This document shows, piece after piece, positions 23,943 to 33,359 of a stretch of DNA of 64,000 nucleotides (its first letter is position 1; every line of letters begins with the position of its first letter). This DNA comes from Halomonas sp. GTDB taxonomy: Bacteria; Pseudomonadota; Gammaproteobacteria; Pseudomonadales; Halomonadaceae. A program made the translations under genes and the position numbers. The notes beneath the pieces were generated by a model, which saw nothing but the letters and a program-made list of their open reading frames with translations, searched no databases and was not told the origin of the DNA. The stretch spans positions 49,574 through 113,573 of the forward strand of contig NZ_JAFIFK010000077.1 of assembly GCF_020832045.1 (NCBI RefSeq), in the 5' to 3' direction.

Positions 23943-24997
23943 GCCGCGACCTCGCGGGCGTCGAGACCATCCAACAGCTGTCGCCACTCACGGCGCTCGC
24001 CCTGGCCTTCACGACGTTCGGCATAGATCTGTAGCACCAACCCACCCTGGGGGTCGAAGGCTTCCAGGCTGGTGACGCCGCCATCGCGGTTAGGCTTGTG
24101 TACCTGCCATACGCTGACGATGTTGGTATCGTCCAGATGCAGGGTGAACGCCTCGCCGAACAGGTTGAGCCAGCCGCGCATCCGCTGCGGTGTGGGAATC
24201 ATGCCGGAACGGATCTGAACGCAGCCCGGGCTTGCCACGAACAGCATCAGCGGCAGCTCGCGGCTCGCGGCTTCGTGTAGTGCCGTCTCGCAGGATTCTG
24301 GCCGCAGTGCTCGGGTAAAGCGGCCTTCCATCAGGGCGTTGGCCTCGTGGCGACGCAGCTGGTGACGGTTCAACAGGCCGAAGAACTGATGGACGTCGTT
24401 CATTTGCGCCCACTCCTCGGCGAGGCCAGGGGCTTCCGGCAAGGAGCGCGGCAGTGGTTCTGCGGCCTGAGTGAATGCAGGCTCCTGGGTGCTACCTAGC
24501 GTTTTCAGTTCCTGCCAGGCCTCGGGCGGTTCGGCCGCCAGCGAGAATATCTTGTGCAGGGCGGTGCCGTGGCGGTCGAAGATTTGCAGACTGAGCCGCT
24601 CGGTGGTGGTGCCGTCCTTGCGGGGCAACCAGTCGCGAATCAGGCAGGCCCAGTGCCACTGGGTCAGGTGCAGACGCAGGTCCAGCCCGCCCGGGGCAAG
24701 CAGCAGTCCGGCCTGCTCCGAGCCGCGCAGCATCGGGTACTGGCCCTGCTGCTCGAGCACCGCGTGGCGCGAGCGGGTCAACGCCTTGACCTCGCCCAAC
24801 AGATGAAAACGAGAGGCCAGCCCGTGAGGCGTCAACGGCAACGTGAACACATCGCGGCCGAGGCGGGCGGCCTGCAGTTCACCTTCGCTGATGCCCAGGC
24901 GCCGGGCGATGTCCAGAGCGGGCAGGTGGGGGGTGGCCTCGCGGGCGGCGTCGAGCGCGTCGAGGATGGCGTGACGGGTCTGGTTCGAAGCGTTCAT
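23939..24997 (-). CDS. hmuS: Hemin-degrading/heme-carrier factor HmuS (HemS/ChuS family)
   Basis: 352 residues. The start at 24997 has AAGGAG just upstream; a longer in-frame reading is out of family. It shows the HemS-type twin-domain arrangement, each half ending in a similar block, for example L-F-D/L-F-G-E, L-H-L-D and S-V-W-Q-V-H-K-P-N near the C-terminus. These cytoplasmic proteins bind heme and release it or degrade it. It lies between the receptor and the ABC transporter genes in the heme operon. Confidence 0.9.
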   Translation of the reverse strand: MNASNQTRHAILDALDAAREATPHLPALDIARRLGISEGELQAARLGRDVFTLPLTPHGLASRFHLLGEVKALTRSRHAVLEQQGQYPMLRGSEQAGLLLAPGGLDLRLHLTQWHWACLIRDWLPRKDGTTTERLSLQIFDRHGTALHKIFSLAAEPPEAWQELKTLGSTQEPAFTQAAEPLPRSLPEAPGLAEEWAQMNDVHQFFGLLNRHQLRRHEANALMEGRFTRALRPESCETALHEAASRELPLMLFVASPGCVQIRSGMIPTPQRMRGWLNLFGEAFTLHLDDTNIVSVWQVHKPNRDGGVTSLEAFDPQGGLVLQIYAERREGQGERREWRQLLDGLDAREVAA

Positions 24998-25010
24998 GAG
25001 GTTCTCCTTG

Positions 25011-26993
25011 TCACCACTGAAGGCTGACGTTGGCGAGCAGGCTGCGACCGTCGCCGAGGTTGCCGTCGGGGCGGTACCACTCCTTATCGGCGACGTTACG
25101 CAGCTTGAGTGAGGCGGAAAGCAGCGGTGAAAACTGCCAGGCGAGCTGCACGTCGTGCAGGCCATAGCCGGGCAGCGCTTCGTCCTCGCCCTGCTTGTCG
25201 AAGGAGCGAGCGAAGCGACCGCGCCAACCCAGCGTCAGGTCGTGGCCGCGCAGGTGGTAGTCGAGGCCGGTGAGCCCTTCCAGCGGCGTCAGGCTACCCA
25301 GTGGGTCACCGTTGTCGCGGTCGTGACCGCTCACTTCGGCCAGGCCCAGGAAGGCAGTGACGGGAATGCCTGAAGGCGACCAGTCGAGGCGGGCGTCATA
25401 GCCCCACAGGTGGGCCCGACTGACATTGGTAGCGCGGGTGGTGCCGGCGAAGATATCGACCTCGGTGTCGATGAAGTCCTCGGCGCGAGTGTCGAAGTAG
25501 CTGGCGCGCAGGCCCCAGTCGCCGAAGCGCCAGGCCAGGCCGCTCTCCCAGCTCTTGCTGGTTTCCGGGCGCAGGTCGGGGTTGGGCACCCAGAAATTGT
25601 CGGGTACGCAGACGAAGGGGCCCATGCAGAAGCCGCCGAAATGGCGCTCGTCGGCGTAGAGCTCGGAAAGGGTAGGGGCACGGAAGGCCTCGGCATAGCC
25701 GCTGTAGAGCATCAGCCCGCCGCTGGGGCGCCAGGCCAGCCGCAGGCGCGGCGAGACTCGGCTGCGGTCGCTCTCACGACCCTGGCTATCTTCGGCGCGA
25801 TAGCCGTCGTGGCGGGCACCGAGGCCGAGGTCGAACTCGCCGGCACCGCCCTGGTCGAGATAGCGGCCCACGGTGAGGGTATCGTCGAGATAGAGAGAGA
25901 CCGTGTCGATATCGGCGTTGGGGAAGCCCGAGGCAGTGCCGCCTGGGCGCTGGGTGGCACGGTTCGCTTCGGCGCCGAAGGCCAGGGTCTGGGACAGCCA
26001 GCCGTGATTCAGCCGGTGGTAGCCGTCGCTCTGCACGCCCAGGCGTTCCAGGGTGCGCTCTGCATCGGGTTCTTCTATCTGCTGTCGGCTCAGGGTCAAA
26101 CGGGTATCGAGCTGGGTGGTCGGTGCCGGTGTCCAGCGATGCCCCAGCTGCAGGTTGTCGCTGGTGGTGTTACGGTCGCGCAAGTCACCCTCGACCAGCA
26201 GCTGCTGGGGATTGGGCGGCTGGGTGGCGTCTTCCGCGTAGTGCTGCCAGCTGGAGAACAGGCGGTGGTCGTCAGTAAGCTGCCAGCTGCCCTTGGCCAG
26301 CAGGCTGTCGAGCCTGGCATCCTCCGGTGTGGTCTGACCGCCGGCGCGGCGAATATCGCCGGACTCGCTGCGGCCCACGGCCAGCAGACCGTCGAGCTCG
26401 CCGTTGGCGGTCTTGCCGAATAGGCTCAGCGTGGCGCCGAGCTCGTCGTTGCCCGTGGCGCCGCGCAGTGAGAGCCTGGCGCCGCTGCTTTCACCGGGGC
26501 GCAGCAGGTCGTCGGCATCCACCGTCTCGAAGCTGACCACCCCGCCCATGGCATTGCTGCCGTACAGGCTCGACAGGGCGCCGCGGGCCACCTGGACCTC
26601 ACGCAGCAGTGCCGGGTCGAGATAGAAATTGCCGAGATGGCCGGTATTGATATCCTGGCGTACGCCGTCCAGGCGTACCAGCACGCCGCTTCTGCCGAAA
26701 CCACGCAGGCTCAGAGTCTGACCGTTGCGCCGCCCCTGGCCGGCAACGTGCAGGCCGGGCTGGTCGCTCAAGATGTCTTCGACTCGCGAAGCGGTGGCGA
26801 GCGTCAGGTCGTGGCGGTCGATCGTATCGACGATCAGTGGGGCGGAGAAGGTATCCGCGGGGGTGCGCGTGCCCGTGACGACCAACGGCGTCAGCTCGGC
26901 GGAGACGGTTGGGTCGGCGGCCACCTGGGCCAGGGCCAACGGTGACAGTAGTAATAGCGCCAGGGCGCCGGTGCAGCTCGTTGCTCGCTTCAT
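25011..26993 (-). CDS. hmuR: TonB-dependent outer-membrane heme receptor
   Basis: 660 residues with a signal peptide (about 1-22, ending A-L-A-Q). The plug domain follows (V-V-T-G-T-R-T-P and V-E-D-I-L-S-D-Q-P-G-L). The barrel contains the heme receptor signature F-R-A-P-T-L-S-E-L-Y and, further on, N-P-D-L-R-P-E-T-S (the NPNL box), with His in Y-A-D-E-R-H-F between them, as in HmuR/HasR-type receptors. The chain ends in an aromatic residue (Q-W), as required for barrel insertion. It is 14 bases from hmuS and under the same probable Fur control as hemP. Confidence 0.9.
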   Translation of the reverse strand: MKRATSCTGALALLLLSPLALAQVAADPTVSAELTPLVVTGTRTPADTFSAPLIVDTIDRHDLTLATASRVEDILSDQPGLHVAGQGRRNGQTLSLRGFGRSGVLVRLDGVRQDINTGHLGNFYLDPALLREVQVARGALSSLYGSNAMGGVVSFETVDADDLLRPGESSGARLSLRGATGNDELGATLSLFGKTANGELDGLLAVGRSESGDIRRAGGQTTPEDARLDSLLAKGSWQLTDDHRLFSSWQHYAEDATQPPNPQQLLVEGDLRDRNTTSDNLQLGHRWTPAPTTQLDTRLTLSRQQIEEPDAERTLERLGVQSDGYHRLNHGWLSQTLAFGAEANRATQRPGGTASGFPNADIDTVSLYLDDTLTVGRYLDQGGAGEFDLGLGARHDGYRAEDSQGRESDRSRVSPRLRLAWRPSGGLMLYSGYAEAFRAPTLSELYADERHFGGFCMGPFVCVPDNFWVPNPDLRPETSKSWESGLAWRFGDWGLRASYFDTRAEDFIDTEVDIFAGTTRATNVSRAHLWGYDARLDWSPSGIPVTAFLGLAEVSGHDRDNGDPLGSLTPLEGLTGLDYHLRGHDLTLGWRGRFARSFDKQGEDEALPGYGLHDVQLAWQFSPLLSASLKLRNVADKEWYRPDGNLGDGRSLLANVSLQW

Positions 26994-27075
26994 GTTCCTG
27001 AAGTTCCCTTGTCGGTTCAGGCAATGAGCGGCTGGCTGGGTGGCGATAGCTACCTGGCTGGCGTTCTCGTTGGGG

Positions 27076-27267
27076 TTAGGAGGTCAGTATCAATTTGCCG
27101 TTACGGGTTTCGCGCAACTGGTAACGCTTGCCGCGGTGCTCGATGATCACTTGGCCCCGTTCGTCGAGCAGGGAGTTGCTGGAGACGATGCCGGGTTTGT
27201 CCGTTGGGTCGAGCTGAACGGCGGCCTGCGCGCGGGCCGTGCTCGGGTCGGGGGAAGTTGCGCACAT
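27076..27267 (-). CDS. hemP: Hemin uptake protein HemP/HmuP
   Basis: 63 residues. The C-terminal half has the HemP core: S-S-N-S-L-L (about 29-34), then I-I-E-H-R-G-K-R-Y-Q-L-R-E-T and G-K-L-I-L. HemP is a small activator needed for heme receptor expression in several proteobacteria. It is the first gene of the heme operon, with a Fur-like box 34 bases upstream of its start and the receptor gene 82 bases downstream. Confidence 0.9.
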   Translation of the reverse strand: MCATSPDPSTARAQAAVQLDPTDKPGIVSSNSLLDERGQVIIEHRGKRYQLRETRNGKLILTS

Positions 27268-27300
27268 GGGTGTCGCCCTGAATGAGTTATTGTGTCAAAC

Positions 27301-27319
27301 GAGAATAATTATTGTTTAT
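27301..27319. promoter_or_regulatory. Fur box upstream of hemP
   Basis: GAGAATAATTATTGTTTAT matches the 19-bp Fur consensus (GATAATGATAATCATTATC) in most AT positions, including its central AATNATTAT core, within an AT-rich stretch before the heme operon. Position and operon content make iron/Fur repression very likely. It lies 97 bases before the divergent metallopeptidase gene. Confidence 0.8.
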
Positions 27320-27415
27320 TGAGTGGGGCGACGTCAAGCAATGCCGCGACAGTCTGAACTGGAAAAGGGTAGGCTTGGTCCAACGGCAAGTCGCTGAAGC
27401 GAGACCCGATACACC

Positions 27416-28090
27416 ATGATCGTTCTTCTGATTGTCTTTTTCGCTGCCATCTTCCTATTGCCCAATATATGGGCCAAATGGGTGCTGTCGCGCCATGCCA
27501 AGGGGCGAGACGACTATCCCGGCACGGGTGCCGAGCTGGCCGATCATTTGCTGCGTCGCCTGGGTATCGAAGATGTGAAAGTGGAAATGACCGAGCAGGG
27601 CGATCACTACGACCCGGAAGCGCGTCGAGTGCGACTCTCCCGCGATCACTACGAGGGGCGTTCGCTCACGGCGGTGACGGTGGCCGCCCACGAGGTTGGC
27701 CATGCCATCCAGCATCACGAAGGCTACGCGCCACTGATCGCCCGGGCGAGGATGGTCGGCGTGGCGCAGCGTGCCGAGAAGATCGGCGCACTGCTGATGA
27801 TGGCAGCACCCTTCCTGTTCATTCTGACGCGCCTGCCGGGAGGCCTCGCCATCGTGATCGTGGCAGCGGTGATCAGCTTCGGCACCGCGGCGCTGGTACA
27901 TCTGGTGACCCTGCCAGTGGAATTCGATGCCAGCTTCAATCGGGCTCTGCCGCTGCTGCGCGAGTACGTGCCGCCCTACGATATGCCTGGCGCCCGCCAC
28001 GTGCTCACCGCCTGCGCCTTCACCTATGTGGCGGCATCCCTGGCCAGCATCCTGAATCTGGGTCGCTGGCTGGTGATTCTGCGTCGCTGA
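27416..28090 (+). CDS. Membrane zinc metallopeptidase (YugP family)
   Basis: 224 residues. An N-terminal membrane helix (about 2-22) is followed by H-E-V-G-H (92-96), the zinc-binding motif, then hydrophobic segments near 120-165 and at the C-terminus. P-V-E-F-D-A-S (about 169-175), containing a likely third ligand Glu, and A-L-P-L-L are family hallmarks. The family is widespread, and its substrates are mostly unknown. It is a single gene divergent from the heme operon. Confidence 0.85.
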   Translation: MIVLLIVFFAAIFLLPNIWAKWVLSRHAKGRDDYPGTGAELADHLLRRLGIEDVKVEMTEQGDHYDPEARRVRLSRDHYEGRSLTAVTVAAHEVGHAIQHHEGYAPLIARARMVGVAQRAEKIGALLMMAAPFLFILTRLPGGLAIVIVAAVISFGTAALVHLVTLPVEFDASFNRALPLLREYVPPYDMPGARHVLTACAFTYVAASLASILNLGRWLVILRR

Positions 28091-28163
28091 TGGGAGCGAT
28101 GAGGCGGCATCAACAATGAGACTGGCCGGCCTTTCTCCAGCCCCTCGCCGGCTCCACCCGTTC

Positions 28164-29159
28164 TCAGCTTGCTGAGTTCGGGCGGTTGGCGACGATCACC
28201 GCCCGGCGCGGCGCAGGATAGCCTTCCCGTGTGCGGGTCGGGTCGGCCGGGTCGAGGAAGTCGGCCAGCGACTGGAAGGTCATCCACTCCGTTGAGCGCT
28301 GTTCTTCGAGCGTAGTGACTGCCTCGTCCACTACCCGCACATTGATGAACCCGCAGCGCTCGAGCCACTGGCACAGTGCCTTCGAGGAGGGCAGGAAATA
28401 GACATTGGGCATGGCGGCGTAGCGTTCGCCGGGCAGCAGCACGGTGGTCTCGTTGCCTTTCACCACCAGCGTTTCCAGCACCAGTTCACCGCCGGGTCGC
28501 AGGGCGTCCCTCAGCTGCAAGAGATGCTCCAGCGGGGAAGGGCGGTGGTAGAGCACGCCCATCGAGAATACCGTGTCGAAGAACTCGAGCCGCTCGGGAA
28601 CTTCCTCGATGCCTACCGGCAGGAAGTGGGTGCGCCCGCCGTCGGCATTGCCGACGAAGTGTCGCAGCGCCTGGAACTGGTAGTAGAAGCGCGGCGAAGG
28701 GTCGATCACCAGCACGAAGTCGGCCCCGGCGCCGGCCATGCGCCAGGCGTGGTAACCGCTGCCGCCGCCCACGTCGAGCACCCGCCTGCCGGTGAGCGGG
28801 GCCAGGTGGGGGGAGACCCGCTGCCACTTCCAGTCCGAGCGCCACTCGGTGTCGATGTGAATGTCGGCGAGCCGATAGGGGCCCTTGCGCCACGGCATCA
28901 GCTTGCGCAGCAGGTTCTCGCACTGGCGGCGCTGGCTGTCGCTGAGGGCGAGCTCGACGCTGACGGTGTCGCTATCCAGACTCACTTCGCGGGCGACGGG
29001 CAGGGCAGGCAGCTTGGCCACTGCCTTCTCCCAGGCCGGCAAGTCGCCGTAGCGCTGGCGGTCGAGGCCGCGGGCCAGCTGCTCGGGCAGGCGTGCCAGC
29101 CAGGTGTCCAGGCCCTGGTCGACGAAAGCGTGAAAGAGCTCGCGGTAAGGGTGGGGCAT
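28164..29159 (-). CDS. cmoB: tRNA U34 carboxymethyltransferase CmoB
   Basis: 331 residues from ATG 29159; an in-frame ATG at 29180 is possible. Near-invariant blocks: R-N/K-L-M-P-W-R-K-G-P, I-D-T-E-W-R-S-D-W-K-W, L-D-V-G-G-G-S-G-Y-H-x-W-R-M, F-S-M-G-V-L-Y-H-R and T-E-W-M. It uses carboxy-SAM, made by CmoA, to form cmo5U at tRNA position 34. It is downstream of cmoA but separated from it by a phospholipase-D-like gene. Confidence 0.95.
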   Translation of the reverse strand: MPHPYRELFHAFVDQGLDTWLARLPEQLARGLDRQRYGDLPAWEKAVAKLPALPVAREVSLDSDTVSVELALSDSQRRQCENLLRKLMPWRKGPYRLADIHIDTEWRSDWKWQRVSPHLAPLTGRRVLDVGGGSGYHAWRMAGAGADFVLVIDPSPRFYYQFQALRHFVGNADGGRTHFLPVGIEEVPERLEFFDTVFSMGVLYHRPSPLEHLLQLRDALRPGGELVLETLVVKGNETTVLLPGERYAAMPNVYFLPSSKALCQWLERCGFINVRVVDEAVTTLEEQRSTEWMTFQSLADFLDPADPTRTREGYPAPRRAVIVANRPNSAS

Positions 29160-29185
29160 GGGTCTCTCGCTGTCTGGCATGAACG

Positions 29186-30616
29186 TTAGAAGGTGCACCA
29201 GCCGCTGGCTTCCATCAGCCGATACTGCCAGTAGCGGCGCCGCGACGGATCGAGGTACGCCTCGGGGCCGGTGCTGTAGCGCTCGGCATCGCGATTATGC
29301 CAGTGGCGCTCGAAGGCCGCGCGGGCCGCTGCGATCACCGGATCATCTGCGCCGGCGACCCACTCGAGATCGGCCTCGAAGTTGAGGTCGTCGAGGCTGC
29401 GCCGGGTGTAGTTGGCCGAGCCCAGCAGCAGGCGCGCGGGGCGTTCGCTGGCGTGGCGCAGAAGCATCTTGCTATGGGCCTGCTCGCCATGAGTATCGCT
29501 CCAGCGCAGCTGGATGCCGGCGGCCAGCAGGTCGCTGGCCGCTTGGCGATTGGGTATGCCGCTGCTGGAGACGCCGAAGGCGTGGTGGTTGGGGTCGAGC
29601 AGTACGCGCACCTGCACGTCGCGCGCCATGGCCCTGGCCAGCGCCGCGATCACACCGCGGTGGGAGAGGTAGAGTACCTCGATATCGAGTCGCTCGCCGG
29701 CGCGGGCGTCATCGATGATCGCCAGCAGGGCACGCTTGATGGCCCCCTCGCTGAGCAGCCGCAGGCGTGGCACAGGCCCGCTCGCGTCGGGGCCTGCCGC
29801 CGGCGGCTGGACGTGGTCGATGATGACGCCGCTGCGGGCGGCGATCTCCCGCTCTGAGGCGAGCAGGTCGAGGGCGATATCGCCGGAGACGCGCAGCGCC
29901 ATGTCACGGTAGTCGCTGCTGCCGTCGTCGGCGTTGGCCGAGCTGACCACGGCGGTCCAGTGCTTGCCCTCATCGACCACCAGCGTCTTGCGGTGGTTGG
30001 CGTTGAGGTTGAGCAGCGCCAGGTAGCTGCGCAGGCCGACCTTGCCGGGGCCGATCGGATTGGGTAGCCAGCCGCCGCGGGGTGAGTGGGGCATCCAGCG
30101 CAAGCACAGCCGCCACAGCGCGCTCCAGCTGGGGTTGGGGTCGCGGCCGATGGTCAGGTCGGTGGTGGCGATGCGGATGCCGGCCGCTTCAAGCGCTCGA
30201 TGGTGACTAAGCTCGCGGCCGCCATAAACGGCGTTGATGGGGTCGGTGATCACCACCATCTCGACATCGGGACGCTGTCGCTTGCGGGCCAGCAGGGCAT
30301 CGCGCAGCGCCGCCGATATCTGGCGATGGCAGTCTTGGCGGTCGTCGGCGGGGTCGTTGAACTGAAAGATATCCAGTACCACCAGCGTTTCGGCCTGGCC
30401 GATCAGGCGCAATATCTCGTCGAAGATCTGCTGGCGGCAGTGGCGCTGGCCGTCGGCGTCGACAAAGGTCTCGTCGATCAGCAGCCTGGGGGTACAGGGA
30501 GAGCGCCACTTGCCCTCGACGCCGAGGCCGGGGGGCAGCGGCTTGCGCGAATGCCACCAGAGCGTTGCCAGGTAGAGCGTGAGCGCGACAACGCCAAGCC
30601 AGATCCAGGCGTTCAT
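29186..30616 (-). CDS. Phospholipase D-like (HKD) membrane-anchored protein
   Basis: 476 residues. One membrane helix at the N-terminus (about 3-20) is followed by two PLD half-domains, each with a HxK motif: N-H-R-K-T-L-V-V-D (first half) and A-H-S-K-M-L (second half), with G-S-A-N-Y-T-R-R-S after the second. The layout resembles cardiolipin-synthase or PLD superfamily proteins, though it is not a clear ClsA. It lies between cmoA and cmoB on the same strand with short gaps (24 and 26 bases), so it is probably in one operon with them. A link to tRNA modification is not obvious. It could be a lipid or nucleic-acid phosphodiesterase. Confidence 0.82.
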   Translation of the reverse strand: MNAWIWLGVVALTLYLATLWWHSRKPLPPGLGVEGKWRSPCTPRLLIDETFVDADGQRHCRQQIFDEILRLIGQAETLVVLDIFQFNDPADDRQDCHRQISAALRDALLARKRQRPDVEMVVITDPINAVYGGRELSHHRALEAAGIRIATTDLTIGRDPNPSWSALWRLCLRWMPHSPRGGWLPNPIGPGKVGLRSYLALLNLNANHRKTLVVDEGKHWTAVVSSANADDGSSDYRDMALRVSGDIALDLLASEREIAARSGVIIDHVQPPAAGPDASGPVPRLRLLSEGAIKRALLAIIDDARAGERLDIEVLYLSHRGVIAALARAMARDVQVRVLLDPNHHAFGVSSSGIPNRQAASDLLAAGIQLRWSDTHGEQAHSKMLLRHASERPARLLLGSANYTRRSLDDLNFEADLEWVAGADDPVIAAARAAFERHWHNRDAERYSTGPEAYLDPSRRRYWQYRLMEASGWCTF

Positions 30617-30640
30617 GGCATCCCTCTCATGGCCAGCTCC

Positions 30641-31381
30641 TCACGGCTTGAAGGCGATCAGCGAGGCGAAGTTGAGGTACTGGAACCACACCTGGCTGCG
30701 GGCGAAGCCGGCGCGCGCCAGGCGGGCTTGATGAGCGGAGAGGGTGTCGGGGACCAGTACGTTTTCCAGGGCGTTGCGCTTCTGGCTGATCTCCAGCTCG
30801 CTGTAGCCGTTGGCGCGCTTGAAGTCGTGGTAGCGCTCTACCAGCCAGGCGTTGTCCTGCTCGTCCTCGGCGACGATCTTCTCCGACAACACTAGTACCC
30901 CACCGGGCTCGAGGGTGTCATAGAGCGCCTCGATCACTGCGTCACGGTCTTCGGGAGGCAGGAACTGCAGGGTAAAGTTGAGTATCACCATGCCCGATGG
31001 CCGGTAGTCGAGATGGCGAATGTCCCCTTCGATGACATCGATGGCATGTTCGGGGCACTCGGCGGCGAGGGTTTCACGTGCGCGCGCCACCATGGCGGGA
31101 GAGAGGTCCACCGCGGTGAGACGGAAGGCATCCGGCGGCAGTTGGCCGGCCAGCGCCAAACTGGCGGCGCCCAGCGAACAACCCAGGTCGTAGACATGCG
31201 AGCCGTGGCGCAGGTGCCTGCCGGCGATGAGCCCCAGCATGCCGAGTATCTGGCCGTAACCTGGCACGGAACGGCGAATCATGTCAGGAAAACAGGCTAC
31301 CACTCGTTCGTCGAACGAGAAGCGTGCCACCCGGTCCAGGGGTGTGGTAAAGATTGCGTCGCGATAAGATGCGTCACTCAT
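30641..31381 (-). CDS. cmoA: Carboxy-S-adenosyl-L-methionine synthase CmoA
   Basis: 246 residues from ATG 31381; a longer frame upstream is not family-like. CmoA blocks: [38 protein letters not shown], and S-E-K-I near the C-terminal third. It converts SAM and prephenate to carboxy-SAM, the donor used by CmoB. It heads the cmoA-PLD-cmoB unit, divergent from pgi. Confidence 0.95.
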   Translation of the reverse strand: MSDASYRDAIFTTPLDRVARFSFDERVVACFPDMIRRSVPGYGQILGMLGLIAGRHLRHGSHVYDLGCSLGAASLALAGQLPPDAFRLTAVDLSPAMVARARETLAAECPEHAIDVIEGDIRHLDYRPSGMVILNFTLQFLPPEDRDAVIEALYDTLEPGGVLVLSEKIVAEDEQDNAWLVERYHDFKRANGYSELEISQKRNALENVLVPDTLSAHQARLARAGFARSQVWFQYLNFASLIAFKP

Positions 31382-31609
31382 GAGCAGGCCGTCACGGGAA
31401 ACAGGCCGATATTCTACGCTTGCTGTCGGCCGGCTGCACGGCGCGTCACGGCTTGGCGGCCAAATCGATTGTAGTAGCCTATTCCTATCGGTATCACCCT
31501 TCGGTGGATTTACACGCGGATACAAGGCTAGCCTGAGAAAGGATTTTGCCCGGATATCACAGTGAGAGCTCAACGCGATAGCTCCCGCAAGAGGTCAAGG
31601 AGGATTGCC

Positions 31610-33289
31610 ATGAATCAAGCCCCCATCGACCAGGCCGTGGCCTGGAAGCGTTTGATGGAACATGCACAGGAGATGCGCGGCGCGCATCTGAGTCAACTGT
31701 TCATCGACCAGACGCGGGGCGCTGCCTTCGCGCGACGGGCCGCGGGACTGACCCTCGATCTGTCGAAGCAGCGTTGGAGCGAAGCGACGATCGAAATGCT
31801 GCTAGACCTGGCCCGCGAGGCCGGCGTGCCCGAAGGAATACAGGCGCTGCTGAGCGGCGAGCACGTCAACGTCAGCGAGGATCGCCCGGCGCTGCATACG
31901 GCCCTGCGCCTGCCCCCGGAGGCCTCATTGATTGTCGATGGCGAGGATGTGGTGCCCGGCGTGCACGCCTCGCTGGACCGCATGGCCACCATGGTCGAGC
32001 GGCTGCACGCCCGCCAGTGGCGCGGCGCCACCGGTCGGCCAATTCATGATGTGGTCAACCTGGGCGTGGGTGGCTCCGATCTCGGCCCGCTGATGGTGAC
32101 CCACGCCCTGGCCGACTATCGGCCCGCCGATGCTCATCACGTCGAGGTGCACTTCGCCTCCACCATGGACGGCTCGCAGCTCGCCGACTACCTCAACCGC
32201 TTCAACCCCGAGACCACGCTGTTCGTGATCTCCTCCAAGTCCTTCACCACCATCGATACGCTGTCGAACGCGCGTACTGCCCGCGACTGGCTCATGGCGC
32301 GGTTGGTCAACGACGGCATCCAGGGGGTGGACGAGAACATGGTGATGCGCCAGCACTTCGTCGGGGTCTCGGCCAAGCCCGACAAGATGAGTGAATGGGG
32401 TATTGTCGACGCCAACCAATTGCTGTTCTGGGAGTGGGTCGGCGGCCGCTATTCGCTATGGGGCGCCATCGGGCTACCCATCGCACTGGTGATCGGAATG
32501 GCCAATTTCCGCAAGCTGCTGGCCGGTGCCCACGCCATGGACGAGCATTTTGCCCAGGCGCCGCTTGCTGACAACCTGCCGGTGCTGCTGGCGTTGGCAG
32601 GCATCTGGAACGTCAACTTTCTCGATATTCGCGCCCACTCGATCCTGCCCTACGACGGCCGCCTGGAGCACTTCGCCGCCTATCTTGAGCAGTTGGAGAT
32701 GGAGTCCAACGGCAAGTCGTCAACACACGATGGTCGTCAGGTGAGCTACGCCACCTGTCCGGTACTCTGGGGACAGCTCGGCCCTAACGCTCAGCACGCC
32801 TTCTATCAGCTGTTGCACCAGGGCACCCAGCCGGTGGTGTGTGACTTCATCGCTCCGCTCAAGCGCTACGACGACGTCGAGGACGCGGCCACCCGCGATC
32901 ATCTCAAGGCCCAGCACCGCCTGACGCTGGCCAACTGCTTCGCTCAATCGCGGCTGCTGATGCTGGGCGACGATGCCATCGAAGAGTCGGGTGAGCGCCC
33001 CGGGCACAAGCGCTACCGTGGCAATCAGCCTTCTACTACCCTGCTGCTCGACCGCCTGACCCCTGCCACTCTGGGGTCGTTGATTGCGCTCTACGAGCAC
33101 AAGGTGTTCGTCCAGGCCGCCATATGGGGCATCAACCCCTTCGACCAGTGGGGGGTGGAGCTGGGCAAGCAGATTGCCGGCGAAACCGGAGAAATCCTGG
33201 CCGAGCATGAAGGTCTCGAGAAAATGGACGCTTCCACTCGGGCGCTGATCGAAGCCGTGTGGCTTGCCGAGCAGGAGGGCGATCGTTGA
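31610..33289 (+). CDS. pgi: Glucose-6-phosphate isomerase
   Basis: 559 residues from ATG 31610, preceded by AAGGAGG. Signature sequences are present: G-I-G/V-G-G-S-D-L-G (about 157-165), S-K-S-F-T-T-I-D-T (about 210-218), G-G-R-Y-S-L-W-G-A-I-G (about 280-290), and the C-terminal F-D-Q-W-G-V-E-L-G-K. It interconverts glucose 6-phosphate and fructose 6-phosphate. It is monocistronic. The 228-base gap to the divergent cmoA contains no recognisable gene. Confidence 0.96.
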   Translation: MNQAPIDQAVAWKRLMEHAQEMRGAHLSQLFIDQTRGAAFARRAAGLTLDLSKQRWSEATIEMLLDLAREAGVPEGIQALLSGEHVNVSEDRPALHTALRLPPEASLIVDGEDVVPGVHASLDRMATMVERLHARQWRGATGRPIHDVVNLGVGGSDLGPLMVTHALADYRPADAHHVEVHFASTMDGSQLADYLNRFNPETTLFVISSKSFTTIDTLSNARTARDWLMARLVNDGIQGVDENMVMRQHFVGVSAKPDKMSEWGIVDANQLLFWEWVGGRYSLWGAIGLPIALVIGMANFRKLLAGAHAMDEHFAQAPLADNLPVLLALAGIWNVNFLDIRAHSILPYDGRLEHFAAYLEQLEMESNGKSSTHDGRQVSYATCPVLWGQLGPNAQHAFYQLLHQGTQPVVCDFIAPLKRYDDVEDAATRDHLKAQHRLTLANCFAQSRLLMLGDDAIEESGERPGHKRYRGNQPSTTLLLDRLTPATLGSLIALYEHKVFVQAAIWGINPFDQWGVELGKQIAGETGEILAEHEGLEKMDASTRALIEAVWLAEQEGDR

Positions 33290-33359
33290 AGAGAAGGGGG
33301 AGCGATGTAACTGCCAGGCTGGTAATCCATACAGTGGATTGGGTATGCTGACCGCGCCC

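Noticed and set aside
25410..26423. 337-codon plus-strand frame
   Set aside because: Antisense of the heme receptor gene; no recognisable motif and no ribosome-binding site.
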